This document shows positions 8,741-16,805 of a DNA stretch of 64,000 nucleotides, one piece after another. How positions within the stretch are numbered: the stretch's first letter is position 1; each line of letters opens with the position of its first letter. Origin of the DNA: Nitrospirota bacterium (GTDB lineage: Bacteria; Nitrospirota; Nitrospiria; JACQBZ01); contig JACQCA010000014.1 in assembly GCA_016201865.1 (NCBI GenBank), forward strand, positions 1-64,000. The letters are read 5' to 3'. The position numbers and the translations under genes were made by a program. The notes under the pieces were generated by a model. It did not search any database. It worked only from the letters and a program-made list of their open reading frames with translations, and was not told where the DNA came from.

Positions 8741-10090
8741 ATGAGACCTTCCAAGTTCAATGTCTTGGTTCCTAACTTCCCCCGTACCGGCGAGGTTCTT
8801 ATCTTTAATACTTTCTCCGATTCCCGTCTGGTAATCAACGAGCAGCTTAAAAGCGTCATGGACAGGGCCAAAGGCCTGACCGACTTAACCGTCCTGACGG
8901 AGGAGGAGCGAAGCCATTTGGAGGCGCTTCGGGACTTGGGCGTGATGGTGGATGAAGATGTCGACGAAGACCGGGAGCTTGAGTATTGGTTCCAGAGGCT
9001 TAAATTCGACACCGCCACACTGGACCTGACCGTCCTGACCACCTCGGCCTGCAATCTGGGTTGCACCTATTGCTTTGAAGAAGGAATCAATCTGAAGGGG
9101 TTTATGAAGGAGGAGACAAGCCTGCGTGTGTCGGCCTGGGCAGCACAGAAACTTGATGAGGTTCGTCCACGAACTCTCCACTTGACCCTTTTCGGCGGTG
9201 AGCCGCTCCTGAATCCTGAGGCTGCCCAGCTCTTGAGTCGCTCACTGTATAATTTAGCCCGTGCGCGCGGGATCGAACAAGAGATCAGCATCATCACGAA
9301 CGGAGTGCTCCTCACCGAGCAGATCGTCAATGACCTTACTCCCCTCGGACTCAAGCGGATCAAGGTGACGCTGGACGGGGATGAAGCGGCGCACGACTCC
9401 AAACGCCGGTATAAGAACGGAAAGGGCTCGTTTCAGGTCATCATCAAAAATCTTCTTGCCGTCAAAGGCAAGGCGCCTATTTCCATCGGAGGCAATTTTG
9501 ATGACACGACCCGAGAGAGCATTCCTCGGCTTTTGGATTACTTAATCGCCCGCGGGTTTACTCCTGATGACATCATGGATATGAGCTTCAAGCCGATTCT
9601 TTCTCCGACCGGCAGTCTCCCCGTTTTGAACAACGCGATGGACTCCGGCCATTCCTGCACCTTCTCGGACATGAAGGTCTCGGACATCGTGTGGTTGCAC
9701 GATGAGGTTGAGAAGCGGGGTTTTAAGAATACCATTGATGGAATCGCCCTCGGGCCCTGCTGCGCCACGCGGGAGCACACCTACACGATTGACCCTTGGG
9801 GGAAGATCTATAAATGCCCGGCGCTGGTCGGCCGTGAAGAGTACATCATCGGGGATGTCCATGAATCGCAGACGAATTATCGAAATACTCAATTTATGAC
9901 GGTGGATCTATGGCGCGATTCCTTCTGCCAACCCTGCGCCTACCGTCCGATCTGCGGCGGCGGCTGCCGCGGAAGTTCCGTCTCCCAGTCCGGGAATTTC
10001 GAAAAGATCGCCTGTGAGAAACCTTATTTCGACAATGTGGCCATTGAACTGGTCAAGAGGGAGTACCGCATGGAACAACAAATCCATTGA
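8741..10090 (+). CDS. Radical SAM/SPASM peptide maturase (RiPP-modifying enzyme)
   Basis: A 449-residue enzyme of the family that cross-links or epimerises ribosomal peptides. An N-terminal domain of about 95 residues (starting SKFNVLVPNFPRTGE) could bind the peptide leader. The radical SAM core has C104-x3-C108-x2-C111 (ACNLGCTYCFE) for the SAM-binding [4Fe-4S] cluster and the FGGEPLL strand. The C-terminal SPASM domain has GPCC...YKCP, then C396-x2-C399-x5-C405-x3-C409 and a further Cys (IACEKPYF), ligating auxiliary clusters. AGGAG lies before the ATG. The only nearby substrate candidate is the 25-residue peptide encoded 16 bases downstream. The arrangement recalls the 'geopeptide' class of maturases, but I cannot confirm the subfamily. 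Expression is predicted to depend on sigma-54. Confidence 0.9.
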   Translation: MRPSKFNVLVPNFPRTGEVLIFNTFSDSRLVINEQLKSVMDRAKGLTDLTVLTEEERSHLEALRDLGVMVDEDVDEDRELEYWFQRLKFDTATLDLTVLTTSACNLGCTYCFEEGINLKGFMKEETSLRVSAWAAQKLDEVRPRTLHLTLFGGEPLLNPEAAQLLSRSLYNLARARGIEQEISIITNGVLLTEQIVNDLTPLGLKRIKVTLDGDEAAHDSKRRYKNGKGSFQVIIKNLLAVKGKAPISIGGNFDDTTRESIPRLLDYLIARGFTPDDIMDMSFKPILSPTGSLPVLNNAMDSGHSCTFSDMKVSDIVWLHDEVEKRGFKNTIDGIALGPCCATREHTYTIDPWGKIYKCPALVGREEYIIGDVHESQTNYRNTQFMTVDLWRDSFCQPCAYRPICGGGCRGSSVSQSGNFEKIACEKPYFDNVAIELVKREYRMEQQIH

Positions 10091-10106
10091 AAGGAGGGAT
10101 GAAGCC

Positions 10107-10184
10107 ATGAAGCTACAGATTGTCAAGAAGGGGGAGAGGAAGATTAAGTCAAAACCATCGTTTTGTGGCTGGTACGCACGTTGA
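10107..10184 (+). CDS. Putative RiPP precursor peptide, 25 residues
   Basis: A very short gene, 26 codons with stop. AAGGAGG (10091-10097), which abuts the maturase stop codon, lies 9 bases before ATG 10107 and is one of the best ribosome binding sites in the window. The peptide has a lysine-rich N-terminal part, MKLQIVKKGERKIKSK, and a C-terminal part, PSFCGWYAR, holding its only Cys, Phe, Trp and Tyr. A basic leader with a Cys/aromatic-rich end is what a radical SAM maturase substrate should look like. A 14-bp terminator hairpin follows 17 bases later, so maturase and peptide form a closed two-gene operon. The modification, and whether the peptide is exported, cofactor-like or a signal, are unknown. 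Confidence 0.75.
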   Translation: MKLQIVKKGERKIKSKPSFCGWYAR

Positions 10185-10201
10185 GATCTTTAAGGTCGTA
10201 A

Positions 10202-10236
10202 AGAAAAGGGATCGCTTTGATGGCGATCCCTTTTCT
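10202..10236 (+). terminator. Perfect 14-bp hairpin closing the maturase-peptide operon
   Basis: AGAAAAGGGATCGC (10202-10215) and GCGATCCCTTTTCT (10223-10236) pair perfectly around a 7-base loop. The right arm ends T-rich, giving a probable intrinsic terminator that isolates the peptide gene from the gene at 10279. Confidence 0.8.
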
Positions 10237-10243
10237 AATATTA

Positions 10244-10278
10244 TTGACTAAATTTTCTCGCCGACTTATGCTGCCTAC
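10244..10278 (+). promoter_or_regulatory. Promoter giving a leaderless transcript of the oligopeptide-binding gene
   Basis: TTGACT (10244-10249), a 17-base spacer and TATGCT (10267-10272). ATG 10279 is 6 bases beyond the -10 box, so transcription and translation should start at the same place. No Shine-Dalgarno sequence is present. Confidence 0.55.
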
Positions 10279-11913
10279 ATGCTCAAGGAGCGAAGTAGAC
10301 CACTTTTTATCTTCGCGCTCTTCTTTTTTGCGGCAAACATTTCATGCAACCACACACTGCCATCGAACGAACAAACGACAGGCGACGCACTTATTATTCC
10401 CGAATACCAAAAGCCTGCCTTTGTTAATCCCTTATTGACTGAAACTACGCTTTCTGCAAGGTTAAGCGAGATCATCTTTGATGGCCTCATCCAAGTAGAT
10501 GAGCGTTTTGAGCCTAAGCCACATTTGGCCGAGTCCTGGGAGCGATCAAAGGATGGACGGACATGGACCTTTCATTTAAGACCAGGGGTTGGATTCCATG
10601 ACGGCATGGAGCTTACGGCCGAGGATGTAGCTTTTACATTCGGAAAGATGCAAGAGCTTCAAAATGGAATCCCTTTTGGCTTTATATTTCAGGACGTTGA
10701 CACCATAACAGTTGAAGATAAGTACACTGTTCGAGTCAAATTCAAAAACCCCATGGCTTCTCTCATTCAAGCCCTCGTTGTGGGTATCTTGCCGAAACAT
10801 CTGCTTGGTGGAGAAGATATCAAAAAGACTTCCTTCAACCAACATCCAATTGGCACCGGTCCCTATAAACTTAAATCGTGGTCCGAGAAAGAGATCATCT
10901 TAGAAGCCAACAACGATTATTTTCTCGGAAGGCCTCACCTTGATCAGATCCAAGTGAGAGTTTATCCCAACCGTGAGGCGGCCTGGGCGAAGCTCATGGC
11001 GGGAGAAGTGGATTTCTTTGATTTATTGACTCCTGACAATTATGAGATCCTAAAACAAGTTCCCACTTTTCATTTATATTCAGTTCCGATGCCGTACTAT
11101 TACCTTGTGGCCTTTAATCTTAAACAAAAGCTGTTTAGTGATCTGAGAGTCCGCCAGGCGCTCAATTATGCCATCAATAAAGAAGAAATCGTGGCCAAGG
11201 TCTTAAGAGGTCAGGGACAGGTCGCTGCCGAGACGATCTATCCTGGATCCTGGGCCTATAGTCCGGGTGTCAAACCCTATTCATATGATCCAAAGAGGGC
11301 GCTAACCCTCTTTAAAGAGGCTGGATGGGCGGACCACGATGGTGACCATTTTCTTGATAAAAACGGAAAACCTTTTGAATTCACGGTCAATGTGAATGAG
11401 GGAGATGACCTAAAACAGAAGGCATTGTTTTTCATCCAACAGCAGTTACTTGATATCGGGATCAGGATGAAGGTGATGCTTTTCGATGCCACCGACACCG
11501 GCTTCCTGTTTAAAAAGAAGTTTGATGCGCATTTCCCAGAAATCGTGGCGAGGGGCGATCCCGATTTCAGCTATAAATACTGGCATTCCTCGCAGATCAA
11601 GGATGGTTTTAATGTCTCTTCCTACCGAAACGGCAAGGTGGACCGGCTTCTGGAGGAGGGAAGGACCGAGTTTGACATGGAGAAACGGAAAGCCTTATAC
11701 TTCTCCTTCCAGGAAGAGATCCTCAAAGACCCTCCAGGGATTTTCCTTTTTTGGACGAATTATCTCGTCGGAGTCCACGAGCGCTTCAAGGGAGTTCAGA
11801 TCAGCCCTGTGGGTCCGTTTGCGAATATTCGGGAATGGTACGTTCCGAAGGCCGAACAAAAGTACACAGATACGAAATTCGGAGACCCGATCACTTTAGA
11901 AAAAGATGAATAA
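10279..11913 (+). CDS. Peptide-binding lipoprotein, ABC transporter solute-binding family 5 (OppA/DppA-like)
   Basis: A 544-residue extracytoplasmic solute-binding protein. A lipoprotein signal ends in AANISC (Cys at residue 23). The mature chain has family-5 features: ISARLSEIIFDGL-type opening (here TTLSARLSEIIFDGLIQ), LAESWERSKDGRTWTFHLRPG paraphrased as AESW...W.FHLR, DVAFTF, PIGTGPYKLKSW and LRVRQALNYAINKEEIV. Such proteins bind oligopeptides and either feed a permease or pass ligand information to a receptor. No permease or ATPase genes accompany it; instead it overlaps a sensor kinase gene by 8 bases, which favours a sensing role. Its base composition is clearly more AT-rich than the flanking genes, suggesting transfer. 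Confidence 0.85.
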   Translation: MLKERSRPLFIFALFFFAANISCNHTLPSNEQTTGDALIIPEYQKPAFVNPLLTETTLSARLSEIIFDGLIQVDERFEPKPHLAESWERSKDGRTWTFHLRPGVGFHDGMELTAEDVAFTFGKMQELQNGIPFGFIFQDVDTITVEDKYTVRVKFKNPMASLIQALVVGILPKHLLGGEDIKKTSFNQHPIGTGPYKLKSWSEKEIILEANNDYFLGRPHLDQIQVRVYPNREAAWAKLMAGEVDFFDLLTPDNYEILKQVPTFHLYSVPMPYYYLVAFNLKQKLFSDLRVRQALNYAINKEEIVAKVLRGQGQVAAETIYPGSWAYSPGVKPYSYDPKRALTLFKEAGWADHDGDHFLDKNGKPFEFTVNVNEGDDLKQKALFFIQQQLLDIGIRMKVMLFDATDTGFLFKKKFDAHFPEIVARGDPDFSYKYWHSSQIKDGFNVSSYRNGKVDRLLEEGRTEFDMEKRKALYFSFQEEILKDPPGIFLFWTNYLVGVHERFKGVQISPVGPFANIREWYVPKAEQKYTDTKFGDPITLEKDE

Positions 11914-13708
11914 GGTTTCAATCAAACTCATCATCATCTTGATTCTTTCGGCCTTGGTGCCCATGACTCTCTTCGGGATGATCGCGGTTTGGACGGCCCG
12001 CAAGACGGCCCGGGAGATCGTGGCGGAAGAAAATCTTCAGGTGGCGAAACGGGCCGCTCAACAGATCGAACAGCACATCACGAACAATACCATGGTCTTA
12101 GAAGCGCTGACTCAGAACCTGGCCAAAACAGATTTGAAGGATTGGCAAAAAGAACGTATTATTAAAAACTATACGCTCCAATTTGAACAGTTCCGCTCGA
12201 TTGATCTAACTGATCGTCTTGGTCGAACGGTGACGACCAGCCGATTGGATGCGTCGGCTCAGAATGAATCGCAAACCGAGGCGATCCGGACCGCGCTCTC
12301 CGGCGAAGTTTACCGATCCGAGGTTTTCATTTCCAAGAACTTCACCCCCGACATGACGGTTGCGATTCCACTCAAACTGCTGGGCGAAATCCATGGCGCC
12401 GTTGTGGGCGAGCTAAACCTCATCGAGATGTGGAGATTAGTGGACAGCATACGGATCGGGCGTGAAGGTCATGCGTTTGTCGTATCAAAAGAAGGTCTTT
12501 TGATAGCACACGGACTGGATTCGGCCAAAGAGCGGGTTTTTAGGCAGGAACAAATCGGCCAACTCCCGATCGTTCAATCGGCATTAAAAGGAGAAATGAA
12601 GTCGTTTATCTATGCCGATCAGGACCGTTTAGAACAAATCGGGGTGTCTGTTCCCATCCCGAGTCTGGGTTGGGCATTGGTCATTGAGCAGCCGACACGA
12701 GAGGCTTATGCCGCTGCCGCACGGCTGACGTATCAATTGACGATTCTCGTTGTCGTTTTCCTTCTTCTGATGATCCTGATCGGACTGATCGGTGGAAGGC
12801 GGTACATCGTGACGCCGATTCAGGATCTTATCCGTGGAATCCGTGCGGTAGGGGAAGGAAATTTAACCGACAAGGTTAAAATTTTAACACGGGATGAGTT
12901 CCGGGAATTGGGGGACGCCTTTAATCAAATGACGGAGCGCCTTTCGGCCCTAAAAGAGGATATCCGACGCAACGAACGGGCCGTCTTTCTCGGCCGGATC
13001 GCAAGCGGGCTTGTCCATGATTTAAGGCATCCGGTCAAAAACTTAGAGAACAGCAGCCATCTTGTGCTTAGGCATTTTGACGACTCCAAGATTCGTGACG
13101 TCTTTCGCGGGATTGTAGAACGGGAATTTCCGAATCTTAATCGCTTTTTCGATGATCTCTATAACCTGACGCGTCCGACACCCATCAGCCCCGTGTTGTT
13201 AAACCTTTCCTCTTTCATTAGCGACCTCTTGGAGCCTTTCCGGATCCATCCGCATTGCGTGATTGAAGGACCGGGCGGATTGCCCGTGAGCCCTTCAAAG
13301 CCCGGACCGCCCGAAGATAAAAAGATCCTGATTTCGGTCCGGATTAACCCGCCCGATCTGAAAGTCTGGGCCGATCGGTTCGGGCTTGAGCGGGTCCTCA
13401 AAAACGTGATCGTCAATGCCGTTGAGGCCATGCCGAAGGGAGGAAGGCTTTTCATTGCGGCCGAGACCGTGTCGCTTAAAGAATCGCCGGAGCCGAAGAC
13501 CGAGATCGCCGTTTCGGATACCGGCGGCGGCATTCCTCCCGAGCGACTCAACACCTTGTTTGTGGATTACGCCACGACCAAGCGCAAAGGACTGGGGCTC
13601 GGCCTGGCGATTTGTAAGAAGATCGCGGAGGAACATAAGGCCACGATCGAGGTTAAAAGCCGGCCCGGCTACGGAACCACCGTTATTCTCCGTTTCCCAA
13701 CCGCCTAG
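11906..13708 (+). CDS. Membrane sensor histidine kinase with dCACHE and HAMP domains
   Basis: A 600-residue kinase. TM1 is at about residues 8-28, a periplasmic double-CACHE sensor at about 35-270 (with AIPLKLLGEIHGAVVGEL and IGREGHAFVVSKEGLLIAHG), TM2 at about 273-295, then HAMP, a HisKA-like dimerisation helix with phospho-acceptor His371 in SGLVHDLRHPVKN, and a HATPase domain with an N box (NVIVNAVEAMPKGG), DTGGGIPPE and GLGLGLAICKK. All catalytic boxes are intact. Its ATG lies inside the end of the peptide-binding protein gene (8-base overlap), so the two are translationally coupled. CACHE domains bind small ligands such as amino acids. No response regulator is adjacent; the sigma-54 regulator at 2790 is a candidate partner. 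Confidence 0.88.
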   Translation: MNKVSIKLIIILILSALVPMTLFGMIAVWTARKTAREIVAEENLQVAKRAAQQIEQHITNNTMVLEALTQNLAKTDLKDWQKERIIKNYTLQFEQFRSIDLTDRLGRTVTTSRLDASAQNESQTEAIRTALSGEVYRSEVFISKNFTPDMTVAIPLKLLGEIHGAVVGELNLIEMWRLVDSIRIGREGHAFVVSKEGLLIAHGLDSAKERVFRQEQIGQLPIVQSALKGEMKSFIYADQDRLEQIGVSVPIPSLGWALVIEQPTREAYAAAARLTYQLTILVVVFLLLMILIGLIGGRRYIVTPIQDLIRGIRAVGEGNLTDKVKILTRDEFRELGDAFNQMTERLSALKEDIRRNERAVFLGRIASGLVHDLRHPVKNLENSSHLVLRHFDDSKIRDVFRGIVEREFPNLNRFFDDLYNLTRPTPISPVLLNLSSFISDLLEPFRIHPHCVIEGPGGLPVSPSKPGPPEDKKILISVRINPPDLKVWADRFGLERVLKNVIVNAVEAMPKGGRLFIAAETVSLKESPEPKTEIAVSDTGGGIPPERLNTLFVDYATTKRKGLGLGLAICKKIAEEHKATIEVKSRPGYGTTVILRFPTA

Positions 13709-13737
13709 GAATCCTACAGAAAAAAACCTCATCCGCC

Positions 13738-13754
13738 TGGCATGAGTCTTGCTT
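13738..13754 (+). promoter_or_regulatory. Sigma-54 (-24/-12) promoter of the signalling array
   Basis: TGGCATG-AGTC-TTGCTT fits the consensus TGGCACG-N4-TTGCW, with GG (13739-13740) and GC (13751-13752) 10 bases apart. It lies about 100 bases before the gene at 13855. Confidence 0.75.
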
Positions 13755-13854
13755 TTTCTCAATCACGAAAGATGCTTTTCCGACATTTTCCATTGAATCG
13801 AACCCACCGAAAGGCGGGCGAAGCCCGATCCTTTCGAAACGAATGGAGTGATCC

Positions 13855-15057
13855 ATGATGAAGGAACTCAAAAAAGCGATTGCAACCGCATCGAAGACGA
13901 TGGAGTCTCCGGCGATTCAGACGGGCGGTCTGACCGATCGTATTTTAGCCGAGGCGTTTCCGGCCGACGGTAAAACTCCGCCCGTCAAGATCCTGGTGAT
14001 CAGCGACCAGTACGACAATCGGTCCTTCTTGAGAAAGGAACTTCAGGCGGCCCATTACGACGTGATCATCGCCGAGAGCTGCGCGGAGGGCGCGGACTTG
14101 GCGGCGACCATCCGGCCCGACCTCATCCTTCTTGATCGGGCGGCTTCTCCGTTGGACGATTTTCAAACATGCGAACGGTTGAAAAACAATCCGATCACCC
14201 GCCGGATTCCGCTGATCTTTCTGAGCTCGCATCCGGAAGCGGAAGAAACCATCGCCGGCCTGGGGTTGGGCGCCGTCGATGATTATCTGGCGAAGCCGTA
14301 TATTCTCAATGAACTCCGGGACCGCATCCGAAAAGCGCTGGCGCGGCGGGATGAACAGCGGCGGTTTCGTCAGGAGATGCGGCGTTTCAAAAGCTGTTTC
14401 ATCGCGATGGTGTCGAACGAGATCCGAAACCAGGTCACCGTGATCACCGGCTTTGCCTCACTGTTGGAACAGAAGATGGATCGTTTGGAATCGTCCGCGC
14501 GTCAGGCCTATTTGAAGGAAGTCCTCCAGCACGCGGACTACCTTGCGGATCTTACGGACGGCTTTGACTGTCTTTTGGGCACGGAAGCGCCCACGGAAGA
14601 GATGGATCTGGTCCGGACCGTCAAGGCCGCGACGGAAAGGTTTCGCGGCCGGATTGAACAAAAAGGACAGCATCTGGTGATTGCGCCGACACCACCGGAG
14701 CCCCTCGTCATTCATGGAAGCGGCCATTCCGTATTCACGGCCGTCGGCCTTCTTCTCTCTCATGCCCATAAATTCACCGATCCGGGCGGGACGATTACCG
14801 TCGAGATCGTCCCCAAGGACGATCGTGCGCGAATCGAGGTGACCCATGCCGGCATCGGCATTGCGGGCGAGCGCAACGAGCAGGCTGCGGATGATGAAGA
14901 CGGGGGCCTCGGCCTGATCATGGCCCGATCGGTTGCGGAGCAGCACGACGGGAGCATGGGGGTTGCCGGTCAACCGGGTCGGGGAAGCCGTCTCTGGATC
15001 GAACTGCCCATAAAAGACGCGGACGCGCGGACGCGCGACGAGAACGGGGGGGATTAG
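13855..15057 (+). CDS. Receiver-kinase hybrid with degenerate kinase motifs (pseudo-kinase)
   Basis: A 400-residue cytoplasmic protein. A receiver domain (about 43-160) has the phospho-acceptor region LILLDRAASPLDD and the conserved Lys in YLAKPY. A HisKA-like helix follows, but where kinases have S-H-E-[LI]-R-[TN], this protein has SNEIRNQ: the phospho-acceptor His is Asn188. The HATPase domain is also eroded: the N box reads LLLSHAHKFTD (Asn replaced by His), and the G1 box reads THAGIGI in place of D-x-G-x-G; GGLGLIMARSVAEQH is kept. It probably binds or modulates a partner rather than phosphorylating. ATG codons at 13855 and 13858 are both possible. The next gene starts directly after its stop. 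Confidence 0.82.
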   Translation: MMKELKKAIATASKTMESPAIQTGGLTDRILAEAFPADGKTPPVKILVISDQYDNRSFLRKELQAAHYDVIIAESCAEGADLAATIRPDLILLDRAASPLDDFQTCERLKNNPITRRIPLIFLSSHPEAEETIAGLGLGAVDDYLAKPYILNELRDRIRKALARRDEQRRFRQEMRRFKSCFIAMVSNEIRNQVTVITGFASLLEQKMDRLESSARQAYLKEVLQHADYLADLTDGFDCLLGTEAPTEEMDLVRTVKAATERFRGRIEQKGQHLVIAPTPPEPLVIHGSGHSVFTAVGLLLSHAHKFTDPGGTITVEIVPKDDRARIEVTHAGIGIAGERNEQAADDEDGGLGLIMARSVAEQHDGSMGVAGQPGRGSRLWIELPIKDADARTRDENGGD

Positions 15058-16770
15058 ATGATTCAGTTGCTTCGCGTATTGATCGTGGAGGATTCGAAAG
15101 ACGATGCGGCTTTGCTGGTGCGGGAACTTGAGCGGGGCGGGTACAAACCGGAATTCAAACAGGTGGACACGGCCGCCTCGATGAGCGATGCGCTGGATCA
15201 GCAGACGTGGGACGTCGTGCTCGCGGACTACAGCCTGCCGCAATTCGACGGTCCGTCGGCCTTGGCGCTGCTGCAAGGCAAGGGATTCGACCTGCCCTTC
15301 ATCATCGTGTCCGGAAGCGTCGGGGAAGATATTGCGGTGGCCGTGATGCGGGCCGGGGCGCATGATTATATCATGAAAAACAACTTAAGCCGTTTGATCC
15401 CGGCCGTCGAACGGGAGCTGAAAGAGGCGGCCGAACGACGGGAGCATCGCAAGGCCGAGGAAACGATCCGGTACTTGGCGTATTACGACGGGCTGACGAA
15501 CCTTCCCAACCGCAGCCTGCTCCAGGATCGTCTTCAGCAGGCCATTCTCACCGCGCAGCGCGATAACAAGCCGCTGGCCCTTTTGCTGATGGACCTGGAT
15601 CACTTCAAGGAGATCAACGACACCCTGGGCCATCATTGCGGGGACCTGCTTCTGCAGCAGGTGGGATTGCGCCTGCGGCATGTGTTGCGGGAATCCGACA
15701 CGGCGGCGCGCCTGGGCGGGGATGAATTTGCGATGCTCCTGCCGCTGGCGGCCTCCGAGCATGCGATGCTGGTCGCGCAAAAGGTGTTCAAGGCGATGGA
15801 GGCGCCGTTCATCGTTGAAGGTCTGACGATGAATGTCGAGGCCAGCATCGGCATCACGATCTACCCCGATCACGGGGCGAATCCGGAGGGCCTGATGCAG
15901 AGGGCGGACGTGGCGATGTACGAGGCCAAACAAAAGGGCAGCGGCTGCGTTATCTATGACAGCGCGCACGACCGGCACAGCCATCGCCGTTTGACTCTGA
16001 TGGGGGAGCTGCGCCATGCCATCGACGACGGCCAGCTCTTTCTGCATTACCAACCGAAGATCAGCCTCCAAACCGGCCGGGTCATCGGCGTCGAGGCGCT
16101 GGTGCGTTGGCTTCATCCGCAGCACGGAATGATCCCGCCGGTCCAGTTCATCGCGCCGGCCGAACAGACCGGCCTCATCAAGCCGCTCACCCTGTGGGTA
16201 CTTAATACGGCGCTCGGCCAATGCCGGACCTGGCGCCGGACCGGTCTTGAACTTCCCGTCTCGGTGAATCTGTCGGCCCGAAACCTGCACGATCCGCAAC
16301 TGCCGGATCAGGTCGCCGGACTGCTTCAGAGCAACGGCGTGCCGCCGGCCGGATTGGCGCTGGAGATCACCGAGAGCATCATCATGGCCGACCCGGCGCA
16401 TGCCCTGGAGACGCTCCTGCGTCTGAGCAAGATGGGGATACAAATTTCGCTGGACGATTTCGGCACGGGCTATTCGTCTCTGGGATATCTCAAAAAACTG
16501 CCCGTTCATGAGATCAAAATCGACAAGTCCTTCGTCACGGACATGGTGCGGGATGAAAGCGACGAAATGATCGTGCGCTCGACGATCGATCTGGGACACA
16601 ATCTGGGCCGCCGGGTCGTGGCCGAAGGCGTAGAACAGCAAGCGACGTGGGAGCGGCTGACCGCTTTGGGTTGCGACGCGGCCCAGGGCTATTACATGGG
16701 CCGACCGATCCCTGCGGCCGAACTGACCCGGTGGCTCGGCGAGTCGCCCTACGGTTTAAAGAGTGTCTGA
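15058..16770 (+). CDS. Response regulator with GGDEF and EAL domains (c-di-GMP turnover)
   Basis: A 570-residue REC-GGDEF-EAL protein. The receiver (5-125) has LIVEDSKDD and [11 protein letters not shown]. The GGDEF domain has an intact [10 protein letters not shown] (220-224) and the RxxD inhibitory site RESD (211-214) correctly spaced before it. The EAL domain is catalytically complete: EALVRW at 346, [22 protein letters not shown] and AEGVE. It can in principle both make and degrade c-di-GMP. It follows the pseudo-kinase gene with no gap, so the two are co-expressed. A close paralogue sits at 18128 and a decayed third copy at 20672. Confidence 0.92.
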   Translation: MIQLLRVLIVEDSKDDAALLVRELERGGYKPEFKQVDTAASMSDALDQQTWDVVLADYSLPQFDGPSALALLQGKGFDLPFIIVSGSVGEDIAVAVMRAGAHDYIMKNNLSRLIPAVERELKEAAERREHRKAEETIRYLAYYDGLTNLPNRSLLQDRLQQAILTAQRDNKPLALLLMDLDHFKEINDTLGHHCGDLLLQQVGLRLRHVLRESDTAARLGGDEFAMLLPLAASEHAMLVAQKVFKAMEAPFIVEGLTMNVEASIGITIYPDHGANPEGLMQRADVAMYEAKQKGSGCVIYDSAHDRHSHRRLTLMGELRHAIDDGQLFLHYQPKISLQTGRVIGVEALVRWLHPQHGMIPPVQFIAPAEQTGLIKPLTLWVLNTALGQCRTWRRTGLELPVSVNLSARNLHDPQLPDQVAGLLQSNGVPPAGLALEITESIIMADPAHALETLLRLSKMGIQISLDDFGTGYSSLGYLKKLPVHEIKIDKSFVTDMVRDESDEMIVRSTIDLGHNLGRRVVAEGVEQQATWERLTALGCDAAQGYYMGRPIPAAELTRWLGESPYGLKSV

Positions 16771-16805
16771 CGATTTCTCGAGTCGAAAAACAACGCGCCC
16801 GGAGA

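Noticed and set aside
10169-10185. A sigma-54-like sequence (TGGTACG-N4-TTGA) at the end of the peptide gene
   Set aside because: The invariant GC of the -12 box is missing, and the bases encode the peptide's WYAR end.
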